NCBI RefSeq assembly: GCF_030758935.1 | Contig: NZ_CP132333.1 | Span: 2,356,992 to 2,420,991 of the forward strand | Source: Geothrix sp. PMB-07 | GTDB taxonomy: Bacteria; Acidobacteriota; Holophagae; Holophagales; Holophagaceae | Length of the DNA stretch: 64,000 nucleotides | Direction: 5' to 3' | Shown here: in pieces, positions 28,109 to 36,573 of the stretch | Numbering within the stretch: the first letter of the stretch is position 1 | Layout: each line of letters begins with the position of its first letter | Translations under genes and position numbers: made by a program | The notes under the pieces: model-generated | Told to the model about the DNA's origin: nothing | Databases searched by the model: none | What the model saw: the letters and a program-made list of their open reading frames with translations, nothing else

Positions 28109-29409
28109 TGTCCCTACTCACAAGGTTTTCCGAGCAACCCGCTGACGGAAAGATCACCCTGTCATATGTTGTGATGGTGATCATCCTCACGATCATGATC
28201 GAAGGCGCCTTGCCTTCCATTATTTACGTCTCTTCTCGGAACACCCTTTGGCTGGTGTGGGCCATCTTTTTCACCTGCATCATCATTCTCGGCTTGCAGT
28301 TGTGGCTGCCCCGCCTGATCCGGCCTGCCCTGCCCCTGGTTGCCTGGCTGACGATCTACATCTGCTGGGGGACCCTCGCAGCGCCCTATCCGATCCTGGC
28401 TTCGGGATTACGGCTCTGGTTTCGTTTTCTCTGCATCATCGGAGCCATGGCGATTGTGACCAGCCATCCGAGGCGATTTCGGTTCTTCGCCAACGCCACA
28501 CAGTGGGGGCTTCTGGGAAACCTGCTGGTGACCATGTGGCTCATTTCGTTCCCGGAGTATCAACAACACCCATTCTTCTTGCGCATCAACGCCACCCTCG
28601 GTTCAGACCGCTTCGCCGGACTTTGGGGGAACGCCAACGAGGCCGGATTGGCGGCCCTTTTCCTACTTGTGCTCTCATTCTGGGCCAGCCGATGGATCGC
28701 TTGGCTGGGCCGGATTTCAGGGGTCTTGATCATCTACCTGACGGCCAGCCGAACCGCGTTCTGGATCGCGATCATGCTCGCCTTGCTCTACCTCATCTTT
28801 GCCGCCAGCAAGAAAAGAAAGGTCCAGGCGGTCCTGGTTGCCACGGTCCTGCTCCTTTTCGGAGTGGGCTTCCTGAGTTCCTCGAAAGGTGGCGGATTCA
28901 GCTTCATCAAAGAGAGCCCCACGCTTTCGCGCGTGCTCGACCTGAGTGAATCCAAGACTCGAGAACGGGGCGAGGAATCCCGGATGGATCTTGCCAAACA
29001 GTGGCTGCCCTTTATCGCCCGGGAACCTTGGTACGGATACGGTTTATACAGCGCGGAAGGGGATGAATCCAAGGAAACCCTGACGAGACGTGGCTTCCCG
29101 GGACAGGGCACCCACAACCTGTACATGGCTTTGTTTGTTGATGCGGGCTGGGTGGGATTGCTGACCTTCCTCGCCACCATCGCTTTCCACATCTCACGTA
29201 CTCGGCAGCAGCCCCTGGAACCATCGGTTCATCGAATGTTGTTTGCCCTGTGCTTCATCCTGCTCGCCTTCTCGTTGGCCAATCACCAGATGCTGACGGA
29301 CTTCACCGGTTGGATCGGGTTCTCCCTCCTCTTTCTCCTTCCCATGAGTCCGGCGCTGAGGGATCTCGATCATTTCGATTCGAGTCTGCCGCCACACGGA
29401 TTCCGCTGA
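28108..29409 (+). CDS. O-antigen ligase/polymerase-like membrane protein
   Basis: Protein of 433 aa with about 11 transmembrane helices and a larger polar loop near residues 265-345. That loop holds the WYGYGLYS and GQGTHNLYMALFVDAGWVG sequences, typical of the Wzy_C (O-antigen ligase/polymerase) family, including the conserved loop His. It is either a Wzy polymerase or a WaaL ligase; sequence alone cannot decide. It is coupled to the flippase upstream and ends convergently with a DUF2334 gene, 8 bases apart. Confidence 0.85.
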   Translation: MSLLTRFSEQPADGKITLSYVVMVIILTIMIEGALPSIIYVSSRNTLWLVWAIFFTCIIILGLQLWLPRLIRPALPLVAWLTIYICWGTLAAPYPILASGLRLWFRFLCIIGAMAIVTSHPRRFRFFANATQWGLLGNLLVTMWLISFPEYQQHPFFLRINATLGSDRFAGLWGNANEAGLAALFLLVLSFWASRWIAWLGRISGVLIIYLTASRTAFWIAIMLALLYLIFAASKKRKVQAVLVATVLLLFGVGFLSSSKGGGFSFIKESPTLSRVLDLSESKTRERGEESRMDLAKQWLPFIAREPWYGYGLYSAEGDESKETLTRRGFPGQGTHNLYMALFVDAGWVGLLTFLATIAFHISRTRQQPLEPSVHRMLFALCFILLAFSLANHQMLTDFTGWIGFSLLFLLPMSPALRDLDHFDSSLPPHGFR

Positions 29410-29424
29410 AGACCCCATCAGCGG
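29403..29424. terminator. Hairpin spanning two convergent stop codons
   Basis: CCGCTGA (29403-29409) pairs with TCAGCGG (29418-29424) over an 8-base loop. Each arm contains the stop codon of one of the two convergent genes. There is no T-run, so termination is only possible, not shown. Confidence 0.35.
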
Positions 29425-30281
29425 GCGGCGGGCCTGGAGCCGGTCCAATTCCGCAGGGTTTTTGAAAGCGCGGGGCGAAGGCGGTGCCCCCACATCAGGC
29501 TGTAGGAGGCTTGGAGGCGGTCCAACCAGGGCCGCCTCAACCCTGAGAACGCCTTCACCACCGAAGGCAAGTCCGTGATGCGGTCCGAATACAGCGCGAG
29601 CATGTCGCCGAACCACTCCACCCTTTCGTCCGTCCAGGAGTTGTGGTGATTGCAAACGGTCCACACGCCTGAAGACTTCGCCTGGAAGGACCACAGCTGT
29701 TGGGGAATCCAAGTCATGCCCGCTGCATCCGTGAAGGGGCGTGAGCCCAATCCGTCACTGATGACCGAGACGCCCAATTTCCCAAGAATCTCCACCGTAC
29801 AGGCGTCAAAGGAATGGGAGGGCGCAACCCAGGCGTCCGCCCGGACGCCTTGCTCGGCGAAAATGGCCAAGCCGCTGCTGAGCTTGCGCTCCTGCTCCTG
29901 ATAGGAGAGCCCTGCGAACTCACTTTGAGCGGTCACTCCAATCATTCCGGGATTCTTGTTCACGTAGACATGCTGGAACCCGTGAAGCGCAATGGTGTAG
30001 CCCCTGGCCTGCCAAGTGCGAACACGGTCCCAGAAGGCTGGATTCGGGGCATCGACCATCAATTTCGGATCCCGGTTGTCAGGAACCACTGCGAGAATCG
30101 GGCGCACGGAGTATCTCAACAGGTGGGCCTCGATGGCCTCCCAGGCCTTCCAGTTCATCGTCGGGCAGATGTCGTCGAATCGGATCAGATAGTGGGCCCC
30201 GTTTGATAAGGGTGTCGCACGGGCGGCATTGGAACCGTCGGTGTTCCACGATGCATTTGGCTGGCTGTTCACGTTACTCAT
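29418..30281 (-). CDS. DUF2334/polysaccharide deacetylase-like protein
   Basis: Protein of 287 aa without a clear signal peptide. YLIRFDDICPTMNW near the N-terminus carries the DD metal-site motif of DUF2334 and NodB-related deacetylases. ALHGFQHVY supplies HxxxH-type ligands and WVAPSHSFD is the late family motif. The probable role is de-N-acetylation of a glycan, and it sits on the opposite strand inside the polysaccharide locus. The ATG at 30281 is chosen because the upstream in-frame extension looks non-coding; an ATG about 22 codons earlier is possible. Confidence 0.8.
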   Translation of the reverse strand: MSNVNSQPNASWNTDGSNAARATPLSNGAHYLIRFDDICPTMNWKAWEAIEAHLLRYSVRPILAVVPDNRDPKLMVDAPNPAFWDRVRTWQARGYTIALHGFQHVYVNKNPGMIGVTAQSEFAGLSYQEQERKLSSGLAIFAEQGVRADAWVAPSHSFDACTVEILGKLGVSVISDGLGSRPFTDAAGMTWIPQQLWSFQAKSSGVWTVCNHHNSWTDERVEWFGDMLALYSDRITDLPSVVKAFSGLRRPWLDRLQASYSLMWGHRLRPALSKTLRNWTGSRPAAR

Positions 30282-30648
30282 AAATGGGAAGGGCCTTTCA
30301 GGACAGGAATGCGCACGAAGGCTCCAGGTTATCAGAGTCGATTTCATCCAGGACCAATCAAGGAAAATGGTGCCCACTGGCCGCATTCCACTAAAGCCAG
30401 GACCACTCAAACGATGACCTGGAGATCGTCATCAGCGCCGGTGCAACACACGGCTGTCACCGGCCGGGTTCCAAAATGAACCAGTGCGGTTCCAGTCAAG
30501 TGACAGGTCCACTCTCATGCGTAAAGCCAGGAATTTCGGGCAGATCGCCTTGACTTTTGGCTTGGAATCGGTTGACATCAAAGGCCGTGCAGCGGGCCGT
30601 AGCGTTGAATTCCAGGGCTGGATGCCGTTCTGTCAGAAAGGCAACAAA
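30282..30648. other. Intergenic region with two hairpins
   Basis: About 367 bases between the divergent DUF2334 gene and a glycosyltransferase. Two small hairpins occur in tandem: GATGAC/GTCATC (30413-30433) and GCCGGTG/CACCGGC (30437-30464). In-frame starts for the glycosyltransferase occur from 30484 on, so part may be coding. Promoters for both genes must lie here but none is distinct. Confidence 0.45.
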
Positions 30649-31764
30649 GTGAAAGTCTGCTTTTTCATTTGGGCCTTGGTCGCTCATGGCGCGGAACGCG
30701 TCTCCTCCATCCTGGCCAATGAGTGGGCGGCGAAGGAAGGCTGGGAGACGACCTTCCTGACCATGGACAAACCCGATTCAAAACCCTTCTACCCTTTGGC
30801 GGAATCCATTGAAGTCCGGCCTTTGAACTTGTTGAAACCGAGTCAGTCCCCATTGTCTGCCCTTGCCAACAACCTCGAGCGCATCCGAACCCTTCGCCGA
30901 GAGATCCAAAGGATTCGGCCAGACGTCCTGATCTCCTTCATCGACAAGGAGAACGCACTGATGGTCATGGCCTCACGAGGCCTTGGCATTCCCGTGATCA
31001 TCTCAGAGCGCACCGATCCATCTCGAAGATCCCTGGGCCGGTTCTGGGAAGGCATCCGCAACCTGACCTATCCCCGCGCGGACGTGATCGTGTTCCAGTC
31101 ACAGGCCGTCCTGGATTGGTTCCCTCCCAAGGTTCGCGCTCGGGGCGTGGTCATCCCGAACCCTGTGCCCCTGCCACCCCTTCCACCGGTGGCACCTCCC
31201 ACGGCAGGCCAGAACCTGCGCATGGTTGCCTTGGGCCGACTGTCTCCCGTCAAGGGTTTCGATGTCCTGGTGGCTGCCTTCGCCGCGGCATCCGCCAGGG
31301 CCCCGCAGTGGGAATTGGAGGTCTGGGGCGAAGGTTCAGAGCGGAAGGCCTTGGAGCAGATGGTCCGAGATCTGGACATGGAGCAGCGCATTCATTTCAA
31401 GGGCCTGACGGATCGCCCTTTCGATGTCTTGTGCGCCGCCGACCTCTTTGTCATGTCCTCGCATGCCGAGGGCTTTCCCAATGCCTTGGTTGAGGCCATG
31501 GCCTGTGGCTGCCCTGTCATCAGCACTCGGTTCGGTGGGGCTGTGAACGAAATCATCCAGGACGGAGTGAACGGGCGGCTGGTCCCCCCCGCCAACCCAG
31601 AGGCACTGGCCGAGGCCATGGTGCAGTTGATGAACGATCCGGAGGATCGGGCCCGCCTCGGCAAACGGGCCCTGGAAGTGGTGGAGAGGTTTTCCACGGA
31701 ACGGGTGGTTGGCATGTGGGAAGATGCCATCAACCGCGCCATCGCCTCCCAACGCCCCCGATAA
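30649..31764 (+). CDS. GT4-family glycosyltransferase
   Basis: Protein of 371 aa from the GTG at 30649, where the typical GT-B N-terminus begins (VKVCFFIWALVAHGAERV, a glycine-type acceptor loop), with AAAGG upstream. An ATG nine codons earlier and starts back to 30484 are alternatives. The C-terminal domain has LGRLSPVKGFDVLVAAFA and the EGFPNALVEAMACGCPVI motif that binds the nucleotide-sugar donor. Family GT4 retaining enzymes act in O-antigen and exopolysaccharide assembly on the cytoplasmic side. Sugar specificity cannot be read. Confidence 0.9.
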   Translation: MKVCFFIWALVAHGAERVSSILANEWAAKEGWETTFLTMDKPDSKPFYPLAESIEVRPLNLLKPSQSPLSALANNLERIRTLRREIQRIRPDVLISFIDKENALMVMASRGLGIPVIISERTDPSRRSLGRFWEGIRNLTYPRADVIVFQSQAVLDWFPPKVRARGVVIPNPVPLPPLPPVAPPTAGQNLRMVALGRLSPVKGFDVLVAAFAAASARAPQWELEVWGEGSERKALEQMVRDLDMEQRIHFKGLTDRPFDVLCAADLFVMSSHAEGFPNALVEAMACGCPVISTRFGGAVNEIIQDGVNGRLVPPANPEALAEAMVQLMNDPEDRARLGKRALEVVERFSTERVVGMWEDAINRAIASQRPR

Positions 31765-31779
31765 GTCCGGAGGGATCCC

Positions 31780-33501
31780 TTGTCCAATCTCATCTATGCC
31801 CTGTGGCGTGCGCCTGAAGATGCCCTGGACGGGGCGATGCTGGGCCTGGTGGCAGATCGGATCGCCCCCTCGAGCTCGTCGCTGCGCCCGCACCATTTGG
31901 TGATCACTCCTGAAGAAGCCCTTTGTCTGACGGGACCCCTCGGTGCATCAGCGGTTGAGGGCATGTCGGCCCACCTGGGGGCGTTCCAAGGGGCTTGGCC
32001 CGATTGGCATGTGCCAGGATCAGCCGTCCCCGAGGGCACCTTCGCACTCATCCGTTCAAACAAGGCTACGACTGAGCTTTGTTCGGATTTCGCCGGTTCG
32101 CGCACGCTCTGGTACGTCCAGACCCAAAAGGGGTTTTTCGCAGCCACGTCCCAGCGGGCTCTCATTTGCCTGTTGGAAGGCTTTGACGTCAACCGGGCTG
32201 CCGCTGCCTGGTTCCTCTCCTCAGGCTCTCTGGGCCCCACCGACGGCTGGGATGAACGCATCCAGCGATTGCCTCAAGGTTCGCGCCTGGTGCTGGACAA
32301 GCGACATTGGAGCCTGCAACTCCAGACATCACCCATCGCGTTCCATCCGAAGCCCAGAAAGGCGAATGAGTGTCGGCGTGACTTAGAGGAAATCCTGCTG
32401 GAAGCCATTCAGGGATTCGATTTCACCTCCGGCCATTGGGCTTTCCCGTTGTCCGGCGGCTACGATTGCAGATTCATCCTCTCGGCCCTCTACGCGAAGG
32501 GGCTGAGGCCCCGGACCATGACCTGGGGACTGGCCGCGTCACTCACCCAGCCTGGCAACGATGCCTTCATCGCGAAACAGCTGGCCAGCCACTTTGGCCT
32601 GCCGCATGAATACCTGCTGACCGAGCTTTCCGAAGAGCCGCCGACACACGTGGTAGATGCGTTCTTGGCGGCGAGCGGGGGAACGACGGACCAACTCTTC
32701 CCGTATTTGGATGGCCTCAGACTCTGGTCCTCATTCGCCGAGCAGGGCATCGGTGGTGTCATCCGAGGCGATGAAGGGTTCGGTTGGATTCCAGTCTCTT
32801 CCGCGCCTCAGGCCAGGTCCTCGGTCGGATTGCTGGTGCTGACGGATTTCATGGACGAGGCCACGGCCGAGCGCCTTTCCGGAGGAAGGCAGCACATCCC
32901 CGAACCGCTGAAACAGCGAGAGGACGAGACCCTCGCCACCTACCGGGATCGCCTCTACCATGCCTTCCGCATTCCCATCGGCTTGGCGGCTTTGAATGAC
33001 GTCAAGGCCCCCTTTGTCGAGATCGCCAGTCCCCTGCTCTCCAGACAGGTGCTGGCCTTTGTCCGCGAGATGCCCGATCCGATGCGGACCGACAAAGGGC
33101 TGTTCAAGGACATCGCCAAATCAGCCAGTCCGCCGATTCCCTACGCCACCATGGGGGCCGACGACGATCGAAACGGCTTTCTGGATTCTCCAGTGTACTC
33201 CCGCTGGCTGGAAGAGGAGCTCGGGTCGGAAACAGCCCAAAGCATCCTTCCCGATGCATTTCGGGAAACCCTTCTGGCCGGGGTGCGCAAAGCACCTTCA
33301 CCCATGGCACCGAACCGCTCCCTGCGAGCAGCTCTCAAGCGCATCATCCCAACCTCATGGGTTCGGATGGTTCGCGCGCAGATGGGCCCGGTCCTGCCGG
33401 GAACCCGACTTCTGGCACTCCGAGCATCACTCATCTGCCGAATGGTCCGGCTGCTCGAAGAGGATTCGATGGCGTTGGGAAAGGCCAGAAAAGGGCTGTA
33501 A
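31780..33501 (+). CDS. Asparagine synthase-like protein lacking the glutaminase nucleophile
   Basis: Protein of 573 aa. The C-terminal half is an asparagine-synthase ATP-pyrophosphatase domain: FPLSGGYDCRFI (SGGYD at 225-229), IRGDEGFGW and FVEIASPLL. The N-terminal half has a residual class II amidotransferase look (TTELCSDFAGSRTLWYV) but no Met-Cys start, so glutamine hydrolysis is unlikely. The start is TTG at 31780 with a good GGAGG 7 bases before. It abuts a true AsnB-like gene stop to stop. Inferred role: amide or amide-like bond formation on a surface glycan. Confidence 0.8.
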   Translation: MSNLIYALWRAPEDALDGAMLGLVADRIAPSSSSLRPHHLVITPEEALCLTGPLGASAVEGMSAHLGAFQGAWPDWHVPGSAVPEGTFALIRSNKATTELCSDFAGSRTLWYVQTQKGFFAATSQRALICLLEGFDVNRAAAAWFLSSGSLGPTDGWDERIQRLPQGSRLVLDKRHWSLQLQTSPIAFHPKPRKANECRRDLEEILLEAIQGFDFTSGHWAFPLSGGYDCRFILSALYAKGLRPRTMTWGLAASLTQPGNDAFIAKQLASHFGLPHEYLLTELSEEPPTHVVDAFLAASGGTTDQLFPYLDGLRLWSSFAEQGIGGVIRGDEGFGWIPVSSAPQARSSVGLLVLTDFMDEATAERLSGGRQHIPEPLKQREDETLATYRDRLYHAFRIPIGLAALNDVKAPFVEIASPLLSRQVLAFVREMPDPMRTDKGLFKDIAKSASPPIPYATMGADDDRNGFLDSPVYSRWLEEELGSETAQSILPDAFRETLLAGVRKAPSPMAPNRSLRAALKRIIPTSWVRMVRAQMGPVLPGTRLLALRASLICRMVRLLEEDSMALGKARKGL

Positions 33502-35433
33502 TCAGTCCTCTGCACACCAGCGGGCGTACCACGCCTTGAACATCAGCAGCTTCCAGAGCAGGACACCGTGGGAGCGCAACGACTGCTGGTGCTCTGTCCA
33601 GACGCGCGTGATGGCCTCGCTCGACAAAAGCTCCTGCAGTTCGGGATGGCGCGCATCGAGCAGGGCTTTCCCCCATGCCTTCAGGGGGCCCCTCAACCAA
33701 TCCGCGATGGGGACGCTGAAGCCATGCTTCGGCCGATCAATGATCTCTTTCGGAACATGGCGTTCGAGCACCTGCCTCAACACCCACTTGCCCCGCCCGT
33801 CCCGGATCTTCATCCGCGCAGGCAACCGCCAGGCCAGGGCCACCACATCCGAATCCAGGAAGGGAACCCGTCCTTCCAGGCTCACCGACATGGTCGCCCG
33901 GTCGACCTTGGTCAAATATTCATCGGGCAGCACCATCATGGAATCGAGATACATGAAGGCATCCACCACATCATGCGGTTCCCTCAAAGCCAGCGGCTCC
34001 GTCAGCAGGTAGGGTGGAATGCGGGAAGAGTTCAAGAGTGATTCTGCCGCCCGGGACTGCCCAGCCACACGTTCGCGGTAGTACGTCACCGCATCCTTGA
34101 ATCGGTAGAGGTGGGAACGGTACTTCAGGGCGTCACTCATGAACGCCGCCGACTTCCCGGGGAGAAGTCCGGCGGCGGAAGACAGGGTTGAGGTTCCCAC
34201 CCCCATGGCCCATCGCACCCCCGCAGAATGGGAAAGGGCCCTGGACAGGCGCCCGCCGCAAGCGGAAAGGTGGTGGCTGTAGCCGCCAAACACCTCATCG
34301 CCACCATCCCCCGAGAGGCTGACGGTCACCTTCCGGCGAGCCAGCTGGGACACCAGACAGGTTGGGATCATGGCAGGGTCTGCGAACGGCTCGTCATAGA
34401 GATCCGGCAGGTCTGGGATGAGCCCCAGGAAATCTTTTGCGCTGACCATCCATTCCGAGTGATCGGTCCCGAGATGCTTGGCCACCGCCTGTGCGTGATG
34501 GGCCTCATTGAATGAATCCTCACGGAATCCAATGCAGAAGGTCTGCACCGGCCGGGAGCTCTGGGCCTGCATGAGGGCGACGATCAGCGAGGAGTCAACC
34601 CCTCCGGAGAGGAAGGCGCCCAGGGGCACATCTGCCACCATCTGCCGCCCCACGCTCTGAAACAGCGAGGCCTCGACCGCCTGGATCGCCTCCTGGTCCG
34701 TCCCTCCGAAGGGATTGGCGAGTCCCTCCTCAGCCACCTCGCGCAGGGTCCAGAAGGGGCGAGGCTGCATCTCCCCGCCAGGGCTCGTGAGGGTGAGGAG
34801 GTGCCCAGGGGCCAGCTTCCGTACACCGGCGTAGATGCTGTAGGGGCTGGGCACAAAGCCATGGCGGAAATACAGGGACAGAGCATCGGGATCGATCCGG
34901 GACGTGAAGGCCGGATGGGCGCGCAAGGCTTTCAGTTCTGAACCCCAAAGGAGGGTTCCGTTCAGCACGCCCACATAGAGGGGTTTGATGCCAAGGGGGT
35001 CCCGAGCCAGATGCAGGGTGCGTTCCTGCGTGTCCCACAGGGCGATCGCGAACATCCCATTCAATTGCCGGACCGCCGCCTCCACACCCCATTGCTCGAT
35101 GGCGGCGAGGATCACTTCCGTATCCGAGTGCCCCCGGAAGGTCGCTCCGAGCCCTTCCAGAGTCTGGCGCAGTTCCTTGAAATTATAGATTTCGCCGTTG
35201 AAGGTGATGATGAACCGCCCGCTGGCGGAAGCCTTTGGCTGGTGCCCCTCCTCCGTCAGATCGAGGATGGAGAGGCGGCGGAACCCAAGGCCCAAACCGA
35301 CCGGCGGATCGGTCCAGATGCCACCGTCGTCCGGACCGCGGAGAAGCAGACGATCCGTCATTCCCTGAACCTGTCCGTGCAGTGCATCGGCCTCCAGCGG
35401 GGCCCCGTGCCAGCATCCGGCGAATCCACACAT
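33502..35433 (-). CDS. asnB: Asparagine synthase (glutamine-hydrolysing) family
   Basis: Protein of 643 aa. The N-terminal Cys2 nucleophile (MCGFAG) and GFRRLSILDL, FNGEIYNF, GHSDTEV motifs define an active class II glutaminase. The synthase domain has LSGGVDSSLIVALM and LSGDGGDEVFGGY. Length and motifs match AsnB-type enzymes that are frequent in exopolysaccharide loci, where some amidate uronic acids. The ATG at 35433 has GGAG. It lies three bases after a FemAB-like gene, so they form one unit. Confidence 0.92.
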   Translation of the reverse strand: MCGFAGCWHGAPLEADALHGQVQGMTDRLLLRGPDDGGIWTDPPVGLGLGFRRLSILDLTEEGHQPKASASGRFIITFNGEIYNFKELRQTLEGLGATFRGHSDTEVILAAIEQWGVEAAVRQLNGMFAIALWDTQERTLHLARDPLGIKPLYVGVLNGTLLWGSELKALRAHPAFTSRIDPDALSLYFRHGFVPSPYSIYAGVRKLAPGHLLTLTSPGGEMQPRPFWTLREVAEEGLANPFGGTDQEAIQAVEASLFQSVGRQMVADVPLGAFLSGGVDSSLIVALMQAQSSRPVQTFCIGFREDSFNEAHHAQAVAKHLGTDHSEWMVSAKDFLGLIPDLPDLYDEPFADPAMIPTCLVSQLARRKVTVSLSGDGGDEVFGGYSHHLSACGGRLSRALSHSAGVRWAMGVGTSTLSSAAGLLPGKSAAFMSDALKYRSHLYRFKDAVTYYRERVAGQSRAAESLLNSSRIPPYLLTEPLALREPHDVVDAFMYLDSMMVLPDEYLTKVDRATMSVSLEGRVPFLDSDVVALAWRLPARMKIRDGRGKWVLRQVLERHVPKEIIDRPKHGFSVPIADWLRGPLKAWGKALLDARHPELQELLSSEAITRVWTEHQQSLRSHGVLLWKLLMFKAWYARWCAED

Positions 35434-35435
35434 GG

Positions 35436-36185
35436 TTATCTCCGGCCAATCAGTCGCGCAACCCAGACAGACACCTTCGCCCTCAGCGTAAGCAGGGCTT
35501 CGCCGTGATAGGTATGGATGGGCTCGCCACCGAACGATTCCTTGAATTGGTTGATGCCCAGCAGATCGGCGTTCTCTTTCCCTTCGTACCAACCGCCCCA
35601 ATCGTACCAGGCCTTCCCTTCGGCCTTGAACCGCAGGATGTCCCGCCAATGCAACCATCGATTGGCCCGGCCAACCAAGGAGCGGAATCCATTGTCACTG
35701 CTGCCTCTGAAATTGGAGGCCGAAAAGAGCAGCCGCACGCGGTCACCGTGCGTGTAATAGGCGTGGTAAACCAGAGGTTCACCCTCGGGGGTCGTGGCCC
35801 TGGAAAGATCCAGCCTCCCCGCCCGGTGCATGAGGCGCAAATGGCCGACATCAAGCCCGGCCAACCCTTTCTGGGCCGCGAAGTCCTGATAGAACGTCAC
35901 GAAAGCATCGAAAAAGGCTGCCTCTCCTTTCCAGATCTCCAGAAGGCAGCCATCCTTCTCCTCGGCGCGGCGAATTTTATAACGGTTATCCTTCTGAAGG
36001 CGCGCCGCCAGTGCATCTTCGTCGAGGGCAAGGTCGGTCACCAGGGAGAAGAAATCGGAAACCCCCTCCCCTTTCGGTGTGAGCGATTGACGGAACCGGA
36101 TGATGTCCGGCTTGGATCCAGCCGGAAGTTGTTCGTCGAACCAGAGCTCGGCAATTTTCAGGCCGTGGGATTTCCAGAGAAGCAT
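35436..36185 (-). CDS. FemAB/GNAT-like acyltransferase
   Basis: Protein of 249 aa. The pattern NRYKIRRAEEKDGC, HAYYTHGDRVRLLFSASNF and the C-terminal WYDWGGWYEGKENADLLGI then FKESFGGEP is that of the FemAB-related acetyltransferase_6 group, where W-x-GG and G-I-x2-FK-x2-FGG are conserved. Members in polysaccharide loci transfer acyl or aminoacyl groups to glycans. The ATG has AAAGGA seven bases upstream. Cotranscribed with asnB (two-base gap). Confidence 0.75.
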   Translation of the reverse strand: MLLWKSHGLKIAELWFDEQLPAGSKPDIIRFRQSLTPKGEGVSDFFSLVTDLALDEDALAARLQKDNRYKIRRAEEKDGCLLEIWKGEAAFFDAFVTFYQDFAAQKGLAGLDVGHLRLMHRAGRLDLSRATTPEGEPLVYHAYYTHGDRVRLLFSASNFRGSSDNGFRSLVGRANRWLHWRDILRFKAEGKAWYDWGGWYEGKENADLLGINQFKESFGGEPIHTYHGEALLTLRAKVSVWVARLIGRR

Positions 36186-36453
36186 TCGATCCTTTCATCA
36201 GAAGCCCACGGGTAGGAATGGGATCAATCCGGCATTGCCATCCATGGCTCTCTGATTCCAATGGACCACATTCAGGGCACAGGCCTCAAGGGGAAAAGCA
36301 TGAAAATTACCAAAGCAATACATCTATCTGAATCGTTTTAATACCCATAACAATCCCGCACCCCAGGGTGTGCCTACCGATCATCTCGAAAGACGGCCTG
36401 CCAGCAAAAGGATATGGATGAACGGGACCCCCACCAAGGCGATGCGCACCAAA

Positions 36454-36493
36454 GCAGGCATTCAGGTCCCCGCAAGGGTCTCTGAATGCCTGC
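36454..36493. terminator. 12-bp hairpin downstream of the beta-helix gene
   Basis: gcaggcattcag (36454-36465) pairs perfectly with ctgaatgcctgc (36482-36493) around a 16-base loop. On the minus strand it is followed by TTTGG. It lies 80 bases past the stop of the beta-helix gene, so it may end that transcript. Confidence 0.5.
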
Positions 36494-36503
36494 TTCCCAT
36501 CAT

Positions 36504-36530
36504 CCCCAGGTCTTCCTTCCTGACCTGGGG
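36504..36530. terminator. 9-bp hairpin downstream of the beta-helix gene
   Basis: ccccaggtc (36504-36512) pairs with gacctgggg (36522-36530). It is closer to the stop of the beta-helix gene than the hairpin at 36454; together they may form a tandem terminator for the minus-strand gene. T-runs are short. Confidence 0.45.
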
Positions 36531-36573
36531 CCCCTCCCTTTGTTTGCCCGGCGGAAGACGATTCCGTTCTGAA

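Larger units (their letters stand above)
36186..36573. other. Intergenic region with two hairpins
   Basis: About 388 bases between the FemAB-like gene and the beta-helix gene. It is AT-rich near 36300-36360, where a promoter for the FemAB-asnB unit would fit but none is distinct, and carries the two hairpins listed at 36454 and 36504. No gene was found. Confidence 0.5.
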
